A DNA stretch of 64,000 nt from DATKNA01 sp963755755 (GCA_963755755.1 CAVWLJ010000010.1:558001-622000); one strand, 5' to 3'. Counted from the first letter of the stretch, positions 37,527 to 46,530 are shown. The notes: generated by a model not told the origin, from the sequence alone. Made by a program: numbers and translations.

Positions 37527-39677
37527 GTGGCCGTCCAGCCCGCCCATCCCGCGCAGGATCGAGCAGCGCGCCAGCGCGGCGCCTCGGACTACACGGCCCG
37601 GCACCTCTCGGTCCTGGAGGGCCTGGAGGCGGTCCGCAAGCGCCCCGGCATGTACATCGGGTCGACCGACGCGCGCGGCCTCATGCACTGCCTCTGGGAG
37701 ATCATCGACAACTCGGTCGACGAGGCGCTCGCGGGGTTCTGCCACGGCATCGAGGTGATCCTGCGCGCCGACGGGTCGGTGGAGGTCCGCGACGACGGCC
37801 GGGGCATCCCCGTCGACGCCGAGCCGAAGACCGGGCTCTCCGGCGTCGAGGTCGTCTTCACCAAGCTGCACGCCGGGGGCAAGTTCGGCGGCGGGTCCTA
37901 CTCGGCGTCCGGCGGCCTGCACGGCGTGGGCGCCAGCGTCGTCAACGCGCTGTCGTCCCGGCTCGACGTCGAGGTCGACCGGGACGGCAGGACCTACGCG
38001 ATGAGCTTCCGCCGGGGCGAGCCGGGCGTCTTCGGCGGTGCCGGCGACGGTCCGCAGGCCGCGTTCGCGCCGTTCGTGGACCGGTCCGAGCTCCGGGTCG
38101 TGGGCAAGGTGCGCAAGGGCGTCACCGGCACCCGGGTCCGTTACTGGGCGGACCGGCAGATCTTCCTGGCGGACGCCGACTTCTCCTACGACGAGCTCGT
38201 CACGCGCGCCCGCCAGACCAGCTACCTGGTGCCGGGGCTGCGCATCGGCCTCCGGGACGAGCGTGGGCTCGCCGGGACGCCGGGGGAGTCGGGGCCGCAC
38301 GAGGAGGTCTTCCTCCACGAGGGCGGCATCGGCGAGTTCGCCGAGTTCCTCGCCACCGACCCGGCCGTCACCGACATCTGGCGGCTGCAGGGCACCGGCC
38401 GGTTCACCGAGACCGTGCCCGTGCTGGACGACCGCGGCCACATGTCGCCTCAGGAGGTCCAGCGCGAGGCCTTCGTCGACGTGGCCCTGCGCTGGGGCAC
38501 CGGCTACGACACCGAGGTCCGCAGCTTCGTCAACATCATCGCGACGCCGAAGGGGGGCACCCACCTCGCCGGCTTCGAGCAGGGCATGCTCAAGGCGCTC
38601 CGGCAGCAGGTCGCGGCCGCCCGCAAGCTCAAGGCGAGCGACAAGGACGCCCGGGTCGAGAAGGACGACGTGCTCGAGGGCCTCACCGCCGTCGTCACGG
38701 TCCGTCTCGCCGAGCCGCAGTTCGAGGGTCAGACCAAGGAGGTGCTCGGGACCTCCGCCGTCCGCGGCATCGTCGCCCGGGTCGTCGACACCGAGCTGAC
38801 CGCGCTGCTGACGACCCCGCGCGGCAAGATCAAGGACCAGGCCGGCCTGGTCCTGGACAAGGTCGTCGGGGCGATGCGGACCCGCGTCGCCGCGCGCCAG
38901 CACAAGGAGACGCAGCGCCGCAAGAACGCGCTCGAGACCAGTTCGTTGCCGGCCAAGCTGGCCGACTGCCGCAGCGAGGACGTCGACCACACCGAGCTGT
39001 TCATCGTCGAGGGGGACTCGGCGCTCGGCACGGCCAAGCTGGCCCGCAACTCCGAGTTCCAGGCCCTGCTGCCCATCCGCGGCAAGATCCTCAACGTCCA
39101 GAAGGCGTCCATCTCGGACATGCTCAAGAACACCGAGTGCGCCTCGATCATCCAGGTGATCGGCGCGGGCTCGGGCCGGACGTTCGACCTCGACACGGCC
39201 CGCTACGGCAAGGTCATCATCATGTCGGACGCCGACGTCGACGGCGCCCACATCCGCACGCTGCTGCTCACGCTGTTCTTCCGGTACATGCGTCCGCTCG
39301 TCGAGGCCGGCCGGGTGTTCGCCGCCGTCCCGCCCCTGCACCGGGTCGAGGTCGTCAACCCCGGGTCGAAGAAGAACGAGTTCGTCTACACCTACAGCGA
39401 CGCCGAGCTGCACCGCCTACTCGCCCAGCTGGAGAAGCGCGGGCGCACGTACAAGTCGCCGCCGCAGCGGTACAAGGGCCTCGGCGAGATGGACGCCGAC
39501 CAGCTGGCGGAGACGACGATGGACCCGCGGCACCGGACCCTGCGCCGCGTGCGGATGGCCGACGCGGTCGCCGCGGAGCAGGTGTTCGACCTGCTGATGG
39601 GCAACGACGTGGCCCCGCGCAAGGACTTCATCGTCGACGGGGCCGCCAGGCTCGACCGCGAGCGCATCGACACCTGA
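37527..39677 (+). CDS. parE: DNA topoisomerase IV subunit B (GyrB/ParE family)
   Basis: An intact 716-residue type IIA topoisomerase ATPase subunit starts at GTG 37527. The GHKL domain has EIIDNSVDEALAGF (N-box), DDGRGIPVD (G1), FTKLHAGGKF and SASGGLHGVGASVVNALS (ATP lid). The transducer contains KPTTHLAGFEQGMLK-like GGTHLAGFEQGML, and the TOPRIM domain reads FIVEGDSALGTAKLARN and IIMSDADVDGAHIRTLLL (acidic metal ligands). The C-terminal QRYKGLGEMDADQLAETTMDP is conserved. Position beside sigA with parC nearby mirrors the Streptomyces parE-parC arrangement, so this is ParE rather than the replication-origin GyrB. It powers ATP-dependent decatenation with ParC at 49261-51741. Confidence 0.92.
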   Translation: MAVQPAHPAQDRAARQRGASDYTARHLSVLEGLEAVRKRPGMYIGSTDARGLMHCLWEIIDNSVDEALAGFCHGIEVILRADGSVEVRDDGRGIPVDAEPKTGLSGVEVVFTKLHAGGKFGGGSYSASGGLHGVGASVVNALSSRLDVEVDRDGRTYAMSFRRGEPGVFGGAGDGPQAAFAPFVDRSELRVVGKVRKGVTGTRVRYWADRQIFLADADFSYDELVTRARQTSYLVPGLRIGLRDERGLAGTPGESGPHEEVFLHEGGIGEFAEFLATDPAVTDIWRLQGTGRFTETVPVLDDRGHMSPQEVQREAFVDVALRWGTGYDTEVRSFVNIIATPKGGTHLAGFEQGMLKALRQQVAAARKLKASDKDARVEKDDVLEGLTAVVTVRLAEPQFEGQTKEVLGTSAVRGIVARVVDTELTALLTTPRGKIKDQAGLVLDKVVGAMRTRVAARQHKETQRRKNALETSSLPAKLADCRSEDVDHTELFIVEGDSALGTAKLARNSEFQALLPIRGKILNVQKASISDMLKNTECASIIQVIGAGSGRTFDLDTARYGKVIIMSDADVDGAHIRTLLLTLFFRYMRPLVEAGRVFAAVPPLHRVEVVNPGSKKNEFVYTYSDAELHRLLAQLEKRGRTYKSPPQRYKGLGEMDADQLAETTMDPRHRTLRRVRMADAVAAEQVFDLLMGNDVAPRKDFIVDGAARLDRERIDT

Positions 39678-39692
39678 TCCGTCGCTCCGGGG

Positions 39693-39719
39693 TGTCGATC
39701 GGGCCGCGTCTCGCTCGTC
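39693..39719 (+). promoter_or_regulatory. ECF42-type promoter before the YCII-sigma pair
   Basis: TGTCGA (39693-39698) and CGTC (39716-39719) are separated by 17 bp. The reported ECF42 promoter consensus in Streptomyces is TGTCGA at -35 and CGA/TC at -10, so this is a full-spacing match 54 bp upstream of the YCII start. It implies positive autoregulation by the sigma factor at 40147. Confidence 0.6.
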
Positions 39720-39731
39720 ATGGGGGTACGA

Positions 39732-39749
39732 GGGGCCCGATCGGGCCCC
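39732..39749. terminator. GC palindrome in the parE-YCII gap
   Basis: GGGGCCCGATCGGGCCCC is a perfect 18-bp palindrome 54 bp after the parE stop. It can also pair its GGCCCGATCG (39734-39743) with CGATCGGGCC upstream (39696-39705), which overlaps the proposed -35 element. It is probably the parE terminator, and also a 5'-UTR stem of the next transcript. Confidence 0.6.
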
Positions 39750-39772
39750 GCATCCCAGAAGGGACGACGGAC

Positions 39773-40150
39773 ATGCGGTACACCCTCCTCCTGCACTACC
39801 CCGAGATGAGCGCGGAGGACCTCGGCGGCGAGGCGATGGCCGAGGGCCAGCGGGCCTTCGTCAGCTACGCGGCGGCCCTCGACGCCGCCGGCGTCCTGCT
39901 CTCCGCCGAGGTGCTCCAGCCGTCCGTGAGCACGACGACGGTGCGGTCGGCCGACGGCGGTCTGCGGATCCAGGACGGCCCGTTCGCCGACACCAAGGAG
40001 CAACTCGGAGGCACCTTCGTGATCGACGTCCCGGACCTCGACGCCGCGCTGGAGTGGGCCGGCAAGGCCCCGTCGGTCGCCTGGGGAACGGTCGAGGTGC
40101 GGCCCGGAGCGCTGTACTACGCGGATGGCGCGTGGCGGCCGAACGCGTGA
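39773..40150 (+). CDS. YCII/DGPF-domain protein
   Basis: The 125-residue protein starts at ATG 39773 (MRYTLLLHYPEMSAEDLGGEAM) and has the DGPF motif in GLRIQDGPFADTKEQLGGTFVIDVPDLDAALEWA, the mark of the YCII-related family. Such proteins are encoded with ECF42 sigma factors. The stop overlaps the sigma start (GTGA). Its biochemical role is unknown; proposed roles are binding small ligands for the partner sigma factor. Confidence 0.88.
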   Translation: MRYTLLLHYPEMSAEDLGGEAMAEGQRAFVSYAAALDAAGVLLSAEVLQPSVSTTTVRSADGGLRIQDGPFADTKEQLGGTFVIDVPDLDAALEWAGKAPSVAWGTVEVRPGALYYADGAWRPNA

Positions 40151-41394
40151 GCAGTTCGGCGGCCGGTTCTGCACGGGGCCCGGCGGCCGATGCCGCGGAA
40201 CGAGCCGCTCGTACCTCGTACGGGCGGCTCGTCGCGCTGCTGGCGGCGTCCACCGGCGACCTCGCGCTCGCCGAGGACGCCCTGTCGGCGGCGTTCGAGC
40301 AGGCGCTGGTCACGTGGCCGAGCACCGGCGTCCCCCGTAACCCCGACGGCTGGCTCCTCACCGTGGCCCGCAACCGCCAGCGCGACGTGTGGAAGTCCGC
40401 CGGCCACCGTCGCACCGTTCCGCTCGACGCCCTGTCGGAGGAGGCCGTGCCCCGCATGGACGAGCCCGACGCTCTCGGAGGGTTCGACGGGATCGACCCG
40501 GACGCCGTCCCCGACCGGCGCCTCGGCCTGCTTTTCGTGTGCGCGCACCCGGCGATCGATCCGGCGGCGCGCACGCCGCTCATGCTCCAGACCGTCCTCG
40601 GGATGGACGCCGCCCGGATCGCGACCGCCTTCGCCGTGCCGCCCGCGACCATGGCCCAACGGCTCGTGCGTGCGAAGCGGCGGATCCGGGACGCCCGGAT
40701 CCCCTTCGTCGTGCCGGCGCGGTCGGCGTTGCCGGAGCGGCTGCCCCCGGTGCTCGAGGCGATCTACGGGTGCTACGCGCTGGAACGGCCGGGGCTGGTG
40801 GGCGAGGCGCAGTACCTCGCCGTGACCCTGGCCGCCCTGCTGGAGGACGACGCCGAGGCGTGGGCGCTGGCCGCGCTCATCACGCTCTCGATGTCCCGGG
40901 CACCCGGCGGGTCGGGGGAGTACGTGCCGCTGGACGAGCAGGACGCCGGGAGCTGGGACGCCGGGCTCATCGTCGAGGGCGAGGCTTACCTGCGCCGGGC
41001 CGGCGGGGGCCGGCCCGGGCGATTCCAGCTCGAGGCCGCGATCCAGGCGGTGCACTGCGCACGTGCCAGGACCGGGGTCACGGACTGGACCGCGCTGCGC
41101 ACGCTCTACCGGGCCCTGCTCGCCGTCGCGCCGTCGCTCGGCGCCGACGTGGCGCTCGCGAGCGTCACGGGCCGCCTCGAGGGCGCGGACGCCGGGCTCG
41201 TCGCCCTCGATGCCATCGCCGCGACGGGCCGCGCGGAGCGGTTCCAGCCCTACTGGGCCACCCGGGCCCATCTCCTGGACGCGGCCGGTCGGCGCGGGGA
41301 GGCGGTCGGGGCGTACGAGCGCGCGTCGGCCCTCACCGACGACGACGCCGTCCGTCGCTATCTCGATCGACGACGTCGCCACCTGCTCGACTGA
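40147..41394 (+). CDS. ECF42-group RNA polymerase sigma factor with C-terminal DUF6596/TPR-like extension
   Basis: The intact 415-residue protein starts at GTG 40147 in the YCII stop. Region 2 is SYGRLVALLAASTGDLALAEDALSAAFEQALVTWPSTGVPRNPDGWLLTVARNRQRDVW; region 4 includes LMLQTVLGMDAARIATAFAVPPATMAQRLVRAKRRIRDARIPFVVP. The following 200 residues (LEAIYGCYALE, LAALLEDDAEAWALAALITLSMSRAPGG, AAIQAVHCARARTGVTDWTALRTLYRAL, AYERASALTDDDAVRRYLDRRRRHL) form the helical extension of this group, which is thought to control the sigma rather than a separate anti-sigma. The YCII partner and promoter support the call. Confidence 0.88.
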   Translation: MSSSAAGSARGPAADAAERAARTSYGRLVALLAASTGDLALAEDALSAAFEQALVTWPSTGVPRNPDGWLLTVARNRQRDVWKSAGHRRTVPLDALSEEAVPRMDEPDALGGFDGIDPDAVPDRRLGLLFVCAHPAIDPAARTPLMLQTVLGMDAARIATAFAVPPATMAQRLVRAKRRIRDARIPFVVPARSALPERLPPVLEAIYGCYALERPGLVGEAQYLAVTLAALLEDDAEAWALAALITLSMSRAPGGSGEYVPLDEQDAGSWDAGLIVEGEAYLRRAGGGRPGRFQLEAAIQAVHCARARTGVTDWTALRTLYRALLAVAPSLGADVALASVTGRLEGADAGLVALDAIAATGRAERFQPYWATRAHLLDAAGRRGEAVGAYERASALTDDDAVRRYLDRRRRHLLD

Positions 41395-41441
41395 GGCGAT
41401 CTCGCGAAGCCGGTCTCCTCCGGCTGCGGCAGGATCGCTTC

Positions 41442-41912
41442 GTGACGCGTCCTCTTCTCCTCACCGCCGGGCTACTCGGAGTCGTCGCGGGTCTGCGGAG
41501 CCAACTGCCCAACGCCGTGCTCGCGGCGCGAGGCTTCGAACCCGGGAGCGGTCCCCTCACCCTGCTCGGCTCCGGCGCCGGCCGGCGGGCGTCGTATCTC
41601 GCTGCCGCCGGCGAGATCATCGCGGACAAGCTGCCCATGACGCCGAGCCGGGTCGACCGTGGGCCGTTGATCGGCCGGATCGCGAGCGGCGCGCTGGCCG
41701 GCACGGCCTTCGCGTCGGCGACCGGCGTCCGCGGCGCCCGGCTGATCCCGCCCGCGGTGGCCGGTGCTGCCGGGGCGTTCGCCGGCTCCTGGGGTGGCTA
41801 TACGGCGAGGAAGGCGGCGGTCAAGGCGACCGGTCTGCCGGACCCCGTCGTCGCCGCCGTCGAGGATCTCGCCGCCGTCGGACTTGCACTGGCGGCGCTT
41901 CCCCAGCGCTGA
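41442..41912 (+). CDS. DUF4126 family membrane protein
   Basis: The 156-residue protein starts at GTG 41442 and reads LLTAGLLGVVAGLRSQLPNAVLAARGFEPG, the family's GxxxGxRSxxP start, then RIASGALAGTAFASATGVRGARLIPPAVAGAAGAFAGSWGGYTARKAAVKATGLPDPVVAAVEDLAAVGLALAAL. Three or more hydrophobic segments are expected. Function unknown. It follows the ECF42 gene by 47 bp in the same direction, and the gap to the next gene is 71 bp. Confidence 0.75.
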   Translation: MTRPLLLTAGLLGVVAGLRSQLPNAVLAARGFEPGSGPLTLLGSGAGRRASYLAAAGEIIADKLPMTPSRVDRGPLIGRIASGALAGTAFASATGVRGARLIPPAVAGAAGAFAGSWGGYTARKAAVKATGLPDPVVAAVEDLAAVGLALAALPQR

Positions 41913-41983
41913 CCTGCGGCGCCGATCCCGGGCGCCCGCCCTCCGTCGGGCGGCGCGCGCCGGTCGGTGTCAAGGTGGGCCCC

Positions 41984-42751
41984 ATGTGCCATGACACCGA
42001 TTCCCGGCCGCCCGCACCGCCGGCGGACGCCCTGCCCCAACCTCGTCAGGTGCAGGCGGCGAGTGATCTCCGGCTGACCTCCGCCGACGGGACGACGGTG
42101 GCGGCGTACGAGGCGGTGCCGGACGGGTCCCCGCGGGCTCGGGTCGTGGTTCTGCCCGACGTCCGCGGACTGCACCCGTACTACCGGGCGCTCGCCGAGC
42201 GGCTCGCCGAGGCCGGCCTGCACACCGTGGCGATCGACTACTTCGGCCGGACGGCGCCCGACGAGCCCCGGAACGACGACTTCGACTACAAGGCCCACGT
42301 TCCGCAGGTGACGCCGCAGCAGGTGTCGGACGACGCACGGGCGGCGGTGGACCATCTCTCGCCGAACGGTGACCTGCCCGTCTTCACTCTCGGCTTCTGC
42401 TTCGGGGGTGGTCATTCATGGCGGCTCGCGGCAGCGGGCCTCGGCGTCGCGGGTTCCATCGGCTTCTACGGCCGGCCGAGCCTCGTCGAGGAGGCGGTGG
42501 CCGGCGGTGGCCGGCCGGCACCGGTCCTGATGCTGATCGCCGGCGCTGACAAGGCGATCGCGGTGGAGGATGTGCTCGCCGCCGCCGACCGGCTCCGTGC
42601 CGCCGGAGCCGAGGTCACGACGCACGTCTTCGAGGGCGCACCGCACTCGTTCTTCGACCGGAGTTTCGCCGAGTACGCGGACGCCTGCGACGAGGCGTGG
42701 CGCCTCCTGCTCGCGTTCGTGGACCGGCACGCCGCCACGGTGGAGAGCTAG
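41984..42751 (+). CDS. Dienelactone hydrolase family protein
   Basis: The intact 255-residue alpha/beta hydrolase starts at ATG 41984. Cys nucleophile elbow: LGFCFGGGHSW; Asp in IAGADKAIAVEDV; His in FEGAPHSFFDRSFAEYADAC. A conserved VVLPDVRGLHPYYRALAERLAEAGLHTVAIDYFGRTA N-terminal region completes the family. Dienelactone hydrolases open cyclic enol lactones in aromatic catabolism; many actinobacterial members are promiscuous esterases. Its stop codon is shared in the convergent CTAG with the HNH gene. Confidence 0.88.
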   Translation: MCHDTDSRPPAPPADALPQPRQVQAASDLRLTSADGTTVAAYEAVPDGSPRARVVVLPDVRGLHPYYRALAERLAEAGLHTVAIDYFGRTAPDEPRNDDFDYKAHVPQVTPQQVSDDARAAVDHLSPNGDLPVFTLGFCFGGGHSWRLAAAGLGVAGSIGFYGRPSLVEEAVAGGGRPAPVLMLIAGADKAIAVEDVLAAADRLRAAGAEVTTHVFEGAPHSFFDRSFAEYADACDEAWRLLLAFVDRHAATVES

Positions 42752-45134
42752 AAGGGGCACTCCTCCAGCAGACTCGCTGCTCGGGCAGCTCGGTCGGCGG
42801 ACTCGCACAGGCGCCGACGGGTGTACTCGCCAAGACTGCGACGCCAGGTCCTGTCGTTGCCGTCGTACTGGTCGTTCTCGTGGCGGCTCTCGTCGGCGTT
42901 CTTGCTCGGGTCGGCCCTCAGCCGGCGAACGAAAGCGGCCTCCATGCGAGCCTCGTCGGCCGCGCGCTGGGCGGACCGCAGCGAGGCGTGCGTCACTGCC
43001 GTGGCGATCAACGGATCGTCGAGGTCTGCGGCGCGGGGCACGAGCCGGCTCGGACTGCGCCGGTAACGCAGGCCCGTGCTCGTCGTGAACTCGAGCGTGC
43101 CCGGCACGATCCCCGGCTCCTCGCCCTCCGTGACCACACGAATGCCGATCAGTCCGGCGGTCTTGAGCCGTGGTGCCTCCGGCAAAGAGGCTGGAGATTG
43201 CAGGAGCACGTCGGGCCGCGCTCGGGATCCTCGGAGTCGTACGGGATCCGGTGATCCAGGTCGCAGTCGCGGGCACGGACACGGCAGCCCGGGAAGCAGC
43301 AGGTGGGTTCGGCGGTTCGGACGAGGTCCGCGAGCCGCGGCGGCGGATCATGCCTGGGGACGTGGATCGGGGCGCCGACGCCGAGGACGGTGCCGTGGCG
43401 ATCGTCCATGACCACGCACCGCCAGGTGATCTCGGCGCGTCCAGCAGCCACGTTGCGCGTGGCGTCACGGACGATCTGTCGCGCCAGACCGGCGGCGACC
43501 GGTCCGTACCCGTCCAGCTGTCCGGGGTCGTCGGCGACGCCGAGGTAGGTGGCCAGCGGCAGCGTGAGGTTGACGGTCAACGCTGCGCCCGCTCTGGATC
43601 GCCTCGCCGCACCCGGCTCCTGACCGCAGGCATGGCACGTAGCGCTACTGCCGACGTCGGCCGCGGGGTCGGGGGAGACCCGGACACCCTCACCCCCGGG
43701 CTCTGTCCCGTCGCCGGAAGGCGCCGGGTTCTCGTCGATTGGCTCGTCGATTGGCTCGTCGATTGGCTCGTCCGCGGGGTCGTCCGCGGGGTCATCAGCG
43801 GCGTCGTCCGCGGCGTCGTCCGCGGGTCGTCGCGGGGTCATCAGCGGGGTCATCAGCGGGGTCATCAGCGGGGTCGCGGGGCCTCGACGAGTGTGGTCGA
43901 CCGACCGCGGAGTGGCGGGCGAGATCGTTCGGGTCGCCCGAGGTCTGGATGTCGCCGAGCGTGCCGCGCTCGGCGTCGCCGTCGGGATCGGGGACTTCCA
44001 CGAATCTCCCGGCAGGGGCGGAGGCAACGGAGTGCCCGTCGTCCGAGCGACCAGGGCATCCGCCCGGAGCTGATCCAGGGACCGCGGATCGCCGGCAGCA
44101 CGCGCCGCTTTCGCTGCTGCGGTCAAGGCATTCCAGACGGCTGCGGCGGCCTCCACCGTCAACTCGGCGTTCAGGGTCGCCGTCCCGTCGAGGTTGGCCT
44201 GACACCGCACCCGTCGCGCGGATCGGGCCTCTTTCGCCCTCCGGGCGGCGGCCTCGGCATCGATGGCGGCGATGGCCGCGCGCGATCGCCGTCCGTAGCT
44301 GTTGGACGCTCATCCGCGCGATGAGTGGCAGCCCCGCGCCCGGCTGCGTCGGGTCGGCGAGGACATCAAGCTCCTCCGTCGACGCCTCGTCACCGAGAAC
44401 GATGCGCTCGACCGCATGGACGACCACGAGGTCGAGCCCGTCGGTGAGGTGCACGAAGGCCTGGAGCTTGGGCCAGTCCACCCAACCGGCCCGGAGCAAC
44501 CGGCGCAGGCGCGGCAGCCGGCCCTGGACCATGACGGCGTCGGCCGCAGCCACGTGCTGGTCCGACACAGCCGGGACAGGCCAGTGGCGAGGGAAAGCTC
44601 GGCACCGACCAGCGCTGGGGCCAGCTCCGCGGCCAGCTGCGGATCGTCGCCCCAGAATCCGGCGAGGCTGCCGCCGAGTTGCCGTTCGACCCGCACGATC
44701 TCTTCGTTCAACCGCTGAGTGAGGCCGGAGTCCGACGCCTCGCACCGATCGACGTCCCTCGTGGTGTTCGAGACGGGTGGAGCCGCCCGCCAGGCGCTCA
44801 CCCATCGGGCCAGCAGGCTCAGCTGCGCCGAGAGCACCCAACCGGCGAGTCGCCGGCCGGCGACCACAGCGTGGACGGCCTCCGCCCAGGGCTGCGTCGA
44901 GGTACCGAGCGGCACGAACCCGGTCGGCACCGGACCGGACACGGGGTCGGCGATCTCCTCCACCGCCGCCGCGAGCGCCGGGCCCGGGGCGGCGAACAGG
45001 GCGCTTGCCGGAGAGCCCTTGGTTCGGCGCGCACTGCCGTCGCACTCGTCATTGAATCCGCCCGCGTCGCTGCCACTCGCCCCGCTCGTCACTACCCGCT
45101 GCCACTGATCGCCGCGCCCGCCCCCGCCGCCCAT
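42748..45134 (-). CDS. DUF222 / HNH endonuclease domain protein (13E12-repeat type, frameshifted)
   Basis: ATG 45134 opens a DUF222 domain (VHAVVAGRRLAGWVLSAQLSLLARWVSAW, FVHLTDGLDLVVVHAVERIVLGDEASTEELDVLADPTQPGAGLPLIARMSVQQLRTAIA). The central part reads ARRAKEARSARRVRCQANLDGTATLNAELTVEAAAAVWNALTAAAKAAR, the classic 13E12 signature, and the C-terminal HNH is FPGCRVRARDCDLDHRIPYDSEDPERGPTCSCNLQPLCRRHHRLKTAG. Between them lies an Asp/Pro/Glu repeat linker. Several shifts (near 43186, 43830, 44285, 44560) break the frame. About 795 residues is long for the family. Mycobacterial 13E12 genes are SOS-induced, and an SOS box sits 16 bp upstream here. The region is lower in G+C than its neighbours, suggesting transfer. 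Confidence 0.85.
43735..43875 (-). repeat. Coding minisatellite: Asp-Glu/Asp-Pro repeat linker
   Basis: Two sets of tandem 12-bp units: about three of GGCTCGTCGATT encoding DEPI in the gene's frame, then units of the GGGGTCATCAGC / GGGGTCGTCCGC kind encoding DDPA. Small frame breaks sit within or near them. Repeats of this sort expand and contract by slippage and could be a genuine polymorphic linker or an assembly weak point. Confidence 0.7.
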
Positions 45135-45149
45135 CGTTCCCCCAGGGAT

Positions 45150-45165
45150 CCGAACGTATGTTCGA
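45150..45165. promoter_or_regulatory. LexA/SOS box upstream of the HNH endonuclease
   Basis: CCGAACGTATGTTCGA matches the actinobacterial SOS box TCGAAC-N4-GTTCGA at 11 of 12 fixed positions (first base C, not T), with a further TCGAAC half-site at 45171. It lies 16 bp upstream of the ATG at 45134, so LexA binding would cover the promoter. Confidence 0.75.
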
Positions 45166-45180
45166 TTCTATCGAACCGCT

Positions 45181-45632
45181 GAGCGTGGCCGCTAGCGAAA
45201 CGGGCGATGAAAGGCTCGACACAAGACGGGAGCATCCGCCCAGGCGTGCCCAGCTATGACGACGAGACTGCCTGGAGACCACAGACGGCACCTCGACGAG
45301 ACGTTGGGTTCATCTGGCGGGGTCGCCAGGCGTAGATCAGCATCTGCTCGAGGAGGTGCGCCGACCGCCGGCTTGTCTGTCATGGGTGAAACAGGCTCGA
45401 ACATCCGGCCTGGAAGCCCTCGAAGTCAGCTGACCTCACGGGCCAAAGGTCAAAGCCGAGGGCGTGGAGTCCGGACAGCGGGATCGGTCGAGTGGAGGCT
45501 GCGTCGAGCGCATGCACGTGCGTCCCGAGCGCCTCGGCTCACGCTTCAGGCACTGCGCGACGGTCTTGGCCCGGCAGACAGCGACAGCCTCGGCGCCGGG
45601 TACAGCGCGACGGTCCAGCAGGGTCGACAGGC
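45181..45632. other. About 450 bp with no identifiable gene
   Basis: Between the HNH promoter and the dehydrogenase stop I see no supported gene on either strand. Open frames exist but look like chance (rich in Arg/Ser/Pro with no family motif). Base composition appears lower in G+C than surrounding genes. It may be decayed mobile or accessory DNA; no terminal repeats or tRNA were found. Confidence 0.5.
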
Positions 45633-46530
45633 TCAGCCGGCAGCCGAGGCATCCTTGAGCCTCGCGGTCCGGGCGTCGACCGCCCGCACGACGGCCGACA
45701 TGTCCTCCGCCCCGTACCCGAGCTCGAGCGTCTCCCGGTACAGCGCATGACAGACGTCCATGAGCGGCGACGCGATGCCGGCGCGGCGGGCCGCCTCCGT
45801 CACCAGCCGGTTGTTCTCCAGCACGTTGGTGATCGCGGCCTGGACGCCGTGGTCCTCGTCCGCGAGCTTGCGCAGCTTCATCCGCGACACGGAGCTGGCC
45901 ATCGGGCCGACGTCGATCGCGTGTACGAGGAGCTCGACGTCGAGCCCGCGTCCGCGGGCGAAGTGCACCGCCTCCGCCAGGCCCGTCACCAGCGTGATGA
46001 GCACGACGTTGACCGCGAGCTTCAGGGTCAGGCCGTTCGGCACGGGTCCGCAGTCGAGGACCTCGCGGCACATGGGCGCCAGCAGCGGAGCGACGTCCCG
46101 GACGACGTCCGGACGGCCGGCGAGCAGCGCGACGAGCTGCCCGGCCTCGGCGGGCCCCCGCTGACCCGAGACCGGCGCCTCCGCGTACCGGCCGCCGGCG
46201 GCCTCCACGTCCGCGGCCAGCGGCCGCGGAGAACTCCGGCGAGGTCGTCCCCATGTGGACGACGGTCCTGCCGCCGACCCGCGCACCGAAACGCGGCCCG
46301 GCCCGATCGAGGACGGCGTCCACGGCGGGCTCGTCGGCGAGCATGAGCAGCACGGTCTCGGCCGCGCCGAACAGCTCCTCGAGGTCGGTCGCGACGCGCG
46401 CCCCGGCGGCGGCGAGCGGTGCCGTCTTCGACGGCGTCCGGTTCCACACGATGAGCGGCGTGCCGGCGCGGACGAGGTTGAGGGCCATCGGCGTCCCCAT
46501 CGTGCCGAGGCCGACGAACCCGACGCTCAT
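45633..46530 (-). CDS. NAD(P)-dependent 3-hydroxyisobutyrate dehydrogenase-family oxidoreductase
   Basis: ATG 46530 opens SVGFVGLGTMGTPMALNLVRAGTPLIVWNRTPSKTAPLAAAGA, a beta-hydroxyacid dehydrogenase Rossmann motif (GxGxMG). The catalytic region continues in the next frame as EAPVSGQRGPAEAGQLVALLAGR (usually DAPVSGG-x-x-GA), and KLAVNVVLITLVTGLAEAVHFARGRGLDVELLVHAIDVGPMASSVSRMKLRKLADEDHGVQAAIT contains the catalytic Lys of the family in NGLTLKLAVN. One shift near 46225. It oxidises 3-hydroxy acids or reduces short semialdehydes. The start overlaps the EamA stop (ATGA) in a three-gene operon. Confidence 0.85.

Noticed and set aside
37527..39677. Calling parE and parC the replication gyrase gyrB/gyrA
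   Set aside because: No dnaA, dnaN or recF is nearby, and the pair is split by 9.6 kb in a sigA-linked neighbourhood matching topoisomerase IV loci of Streptomyces. The assignment is by synteny and could be checked with a phylogeny.
43735..43875. Possible CRISPR-like array
   Set aside because: The units are contiguous 12-bp repeats with no spacers and they encode an in-frame acidic linker; no cas genes are near. It is a coding minisatellite.
45256..45750. A plus-strand frame of 164 codons in the orphan segment
   Set aside because: It is Arg/Ser/Pro rich, lacks a ribosome site and runs antisense into the dehydrogenase gene. No family pattern is recognisable.
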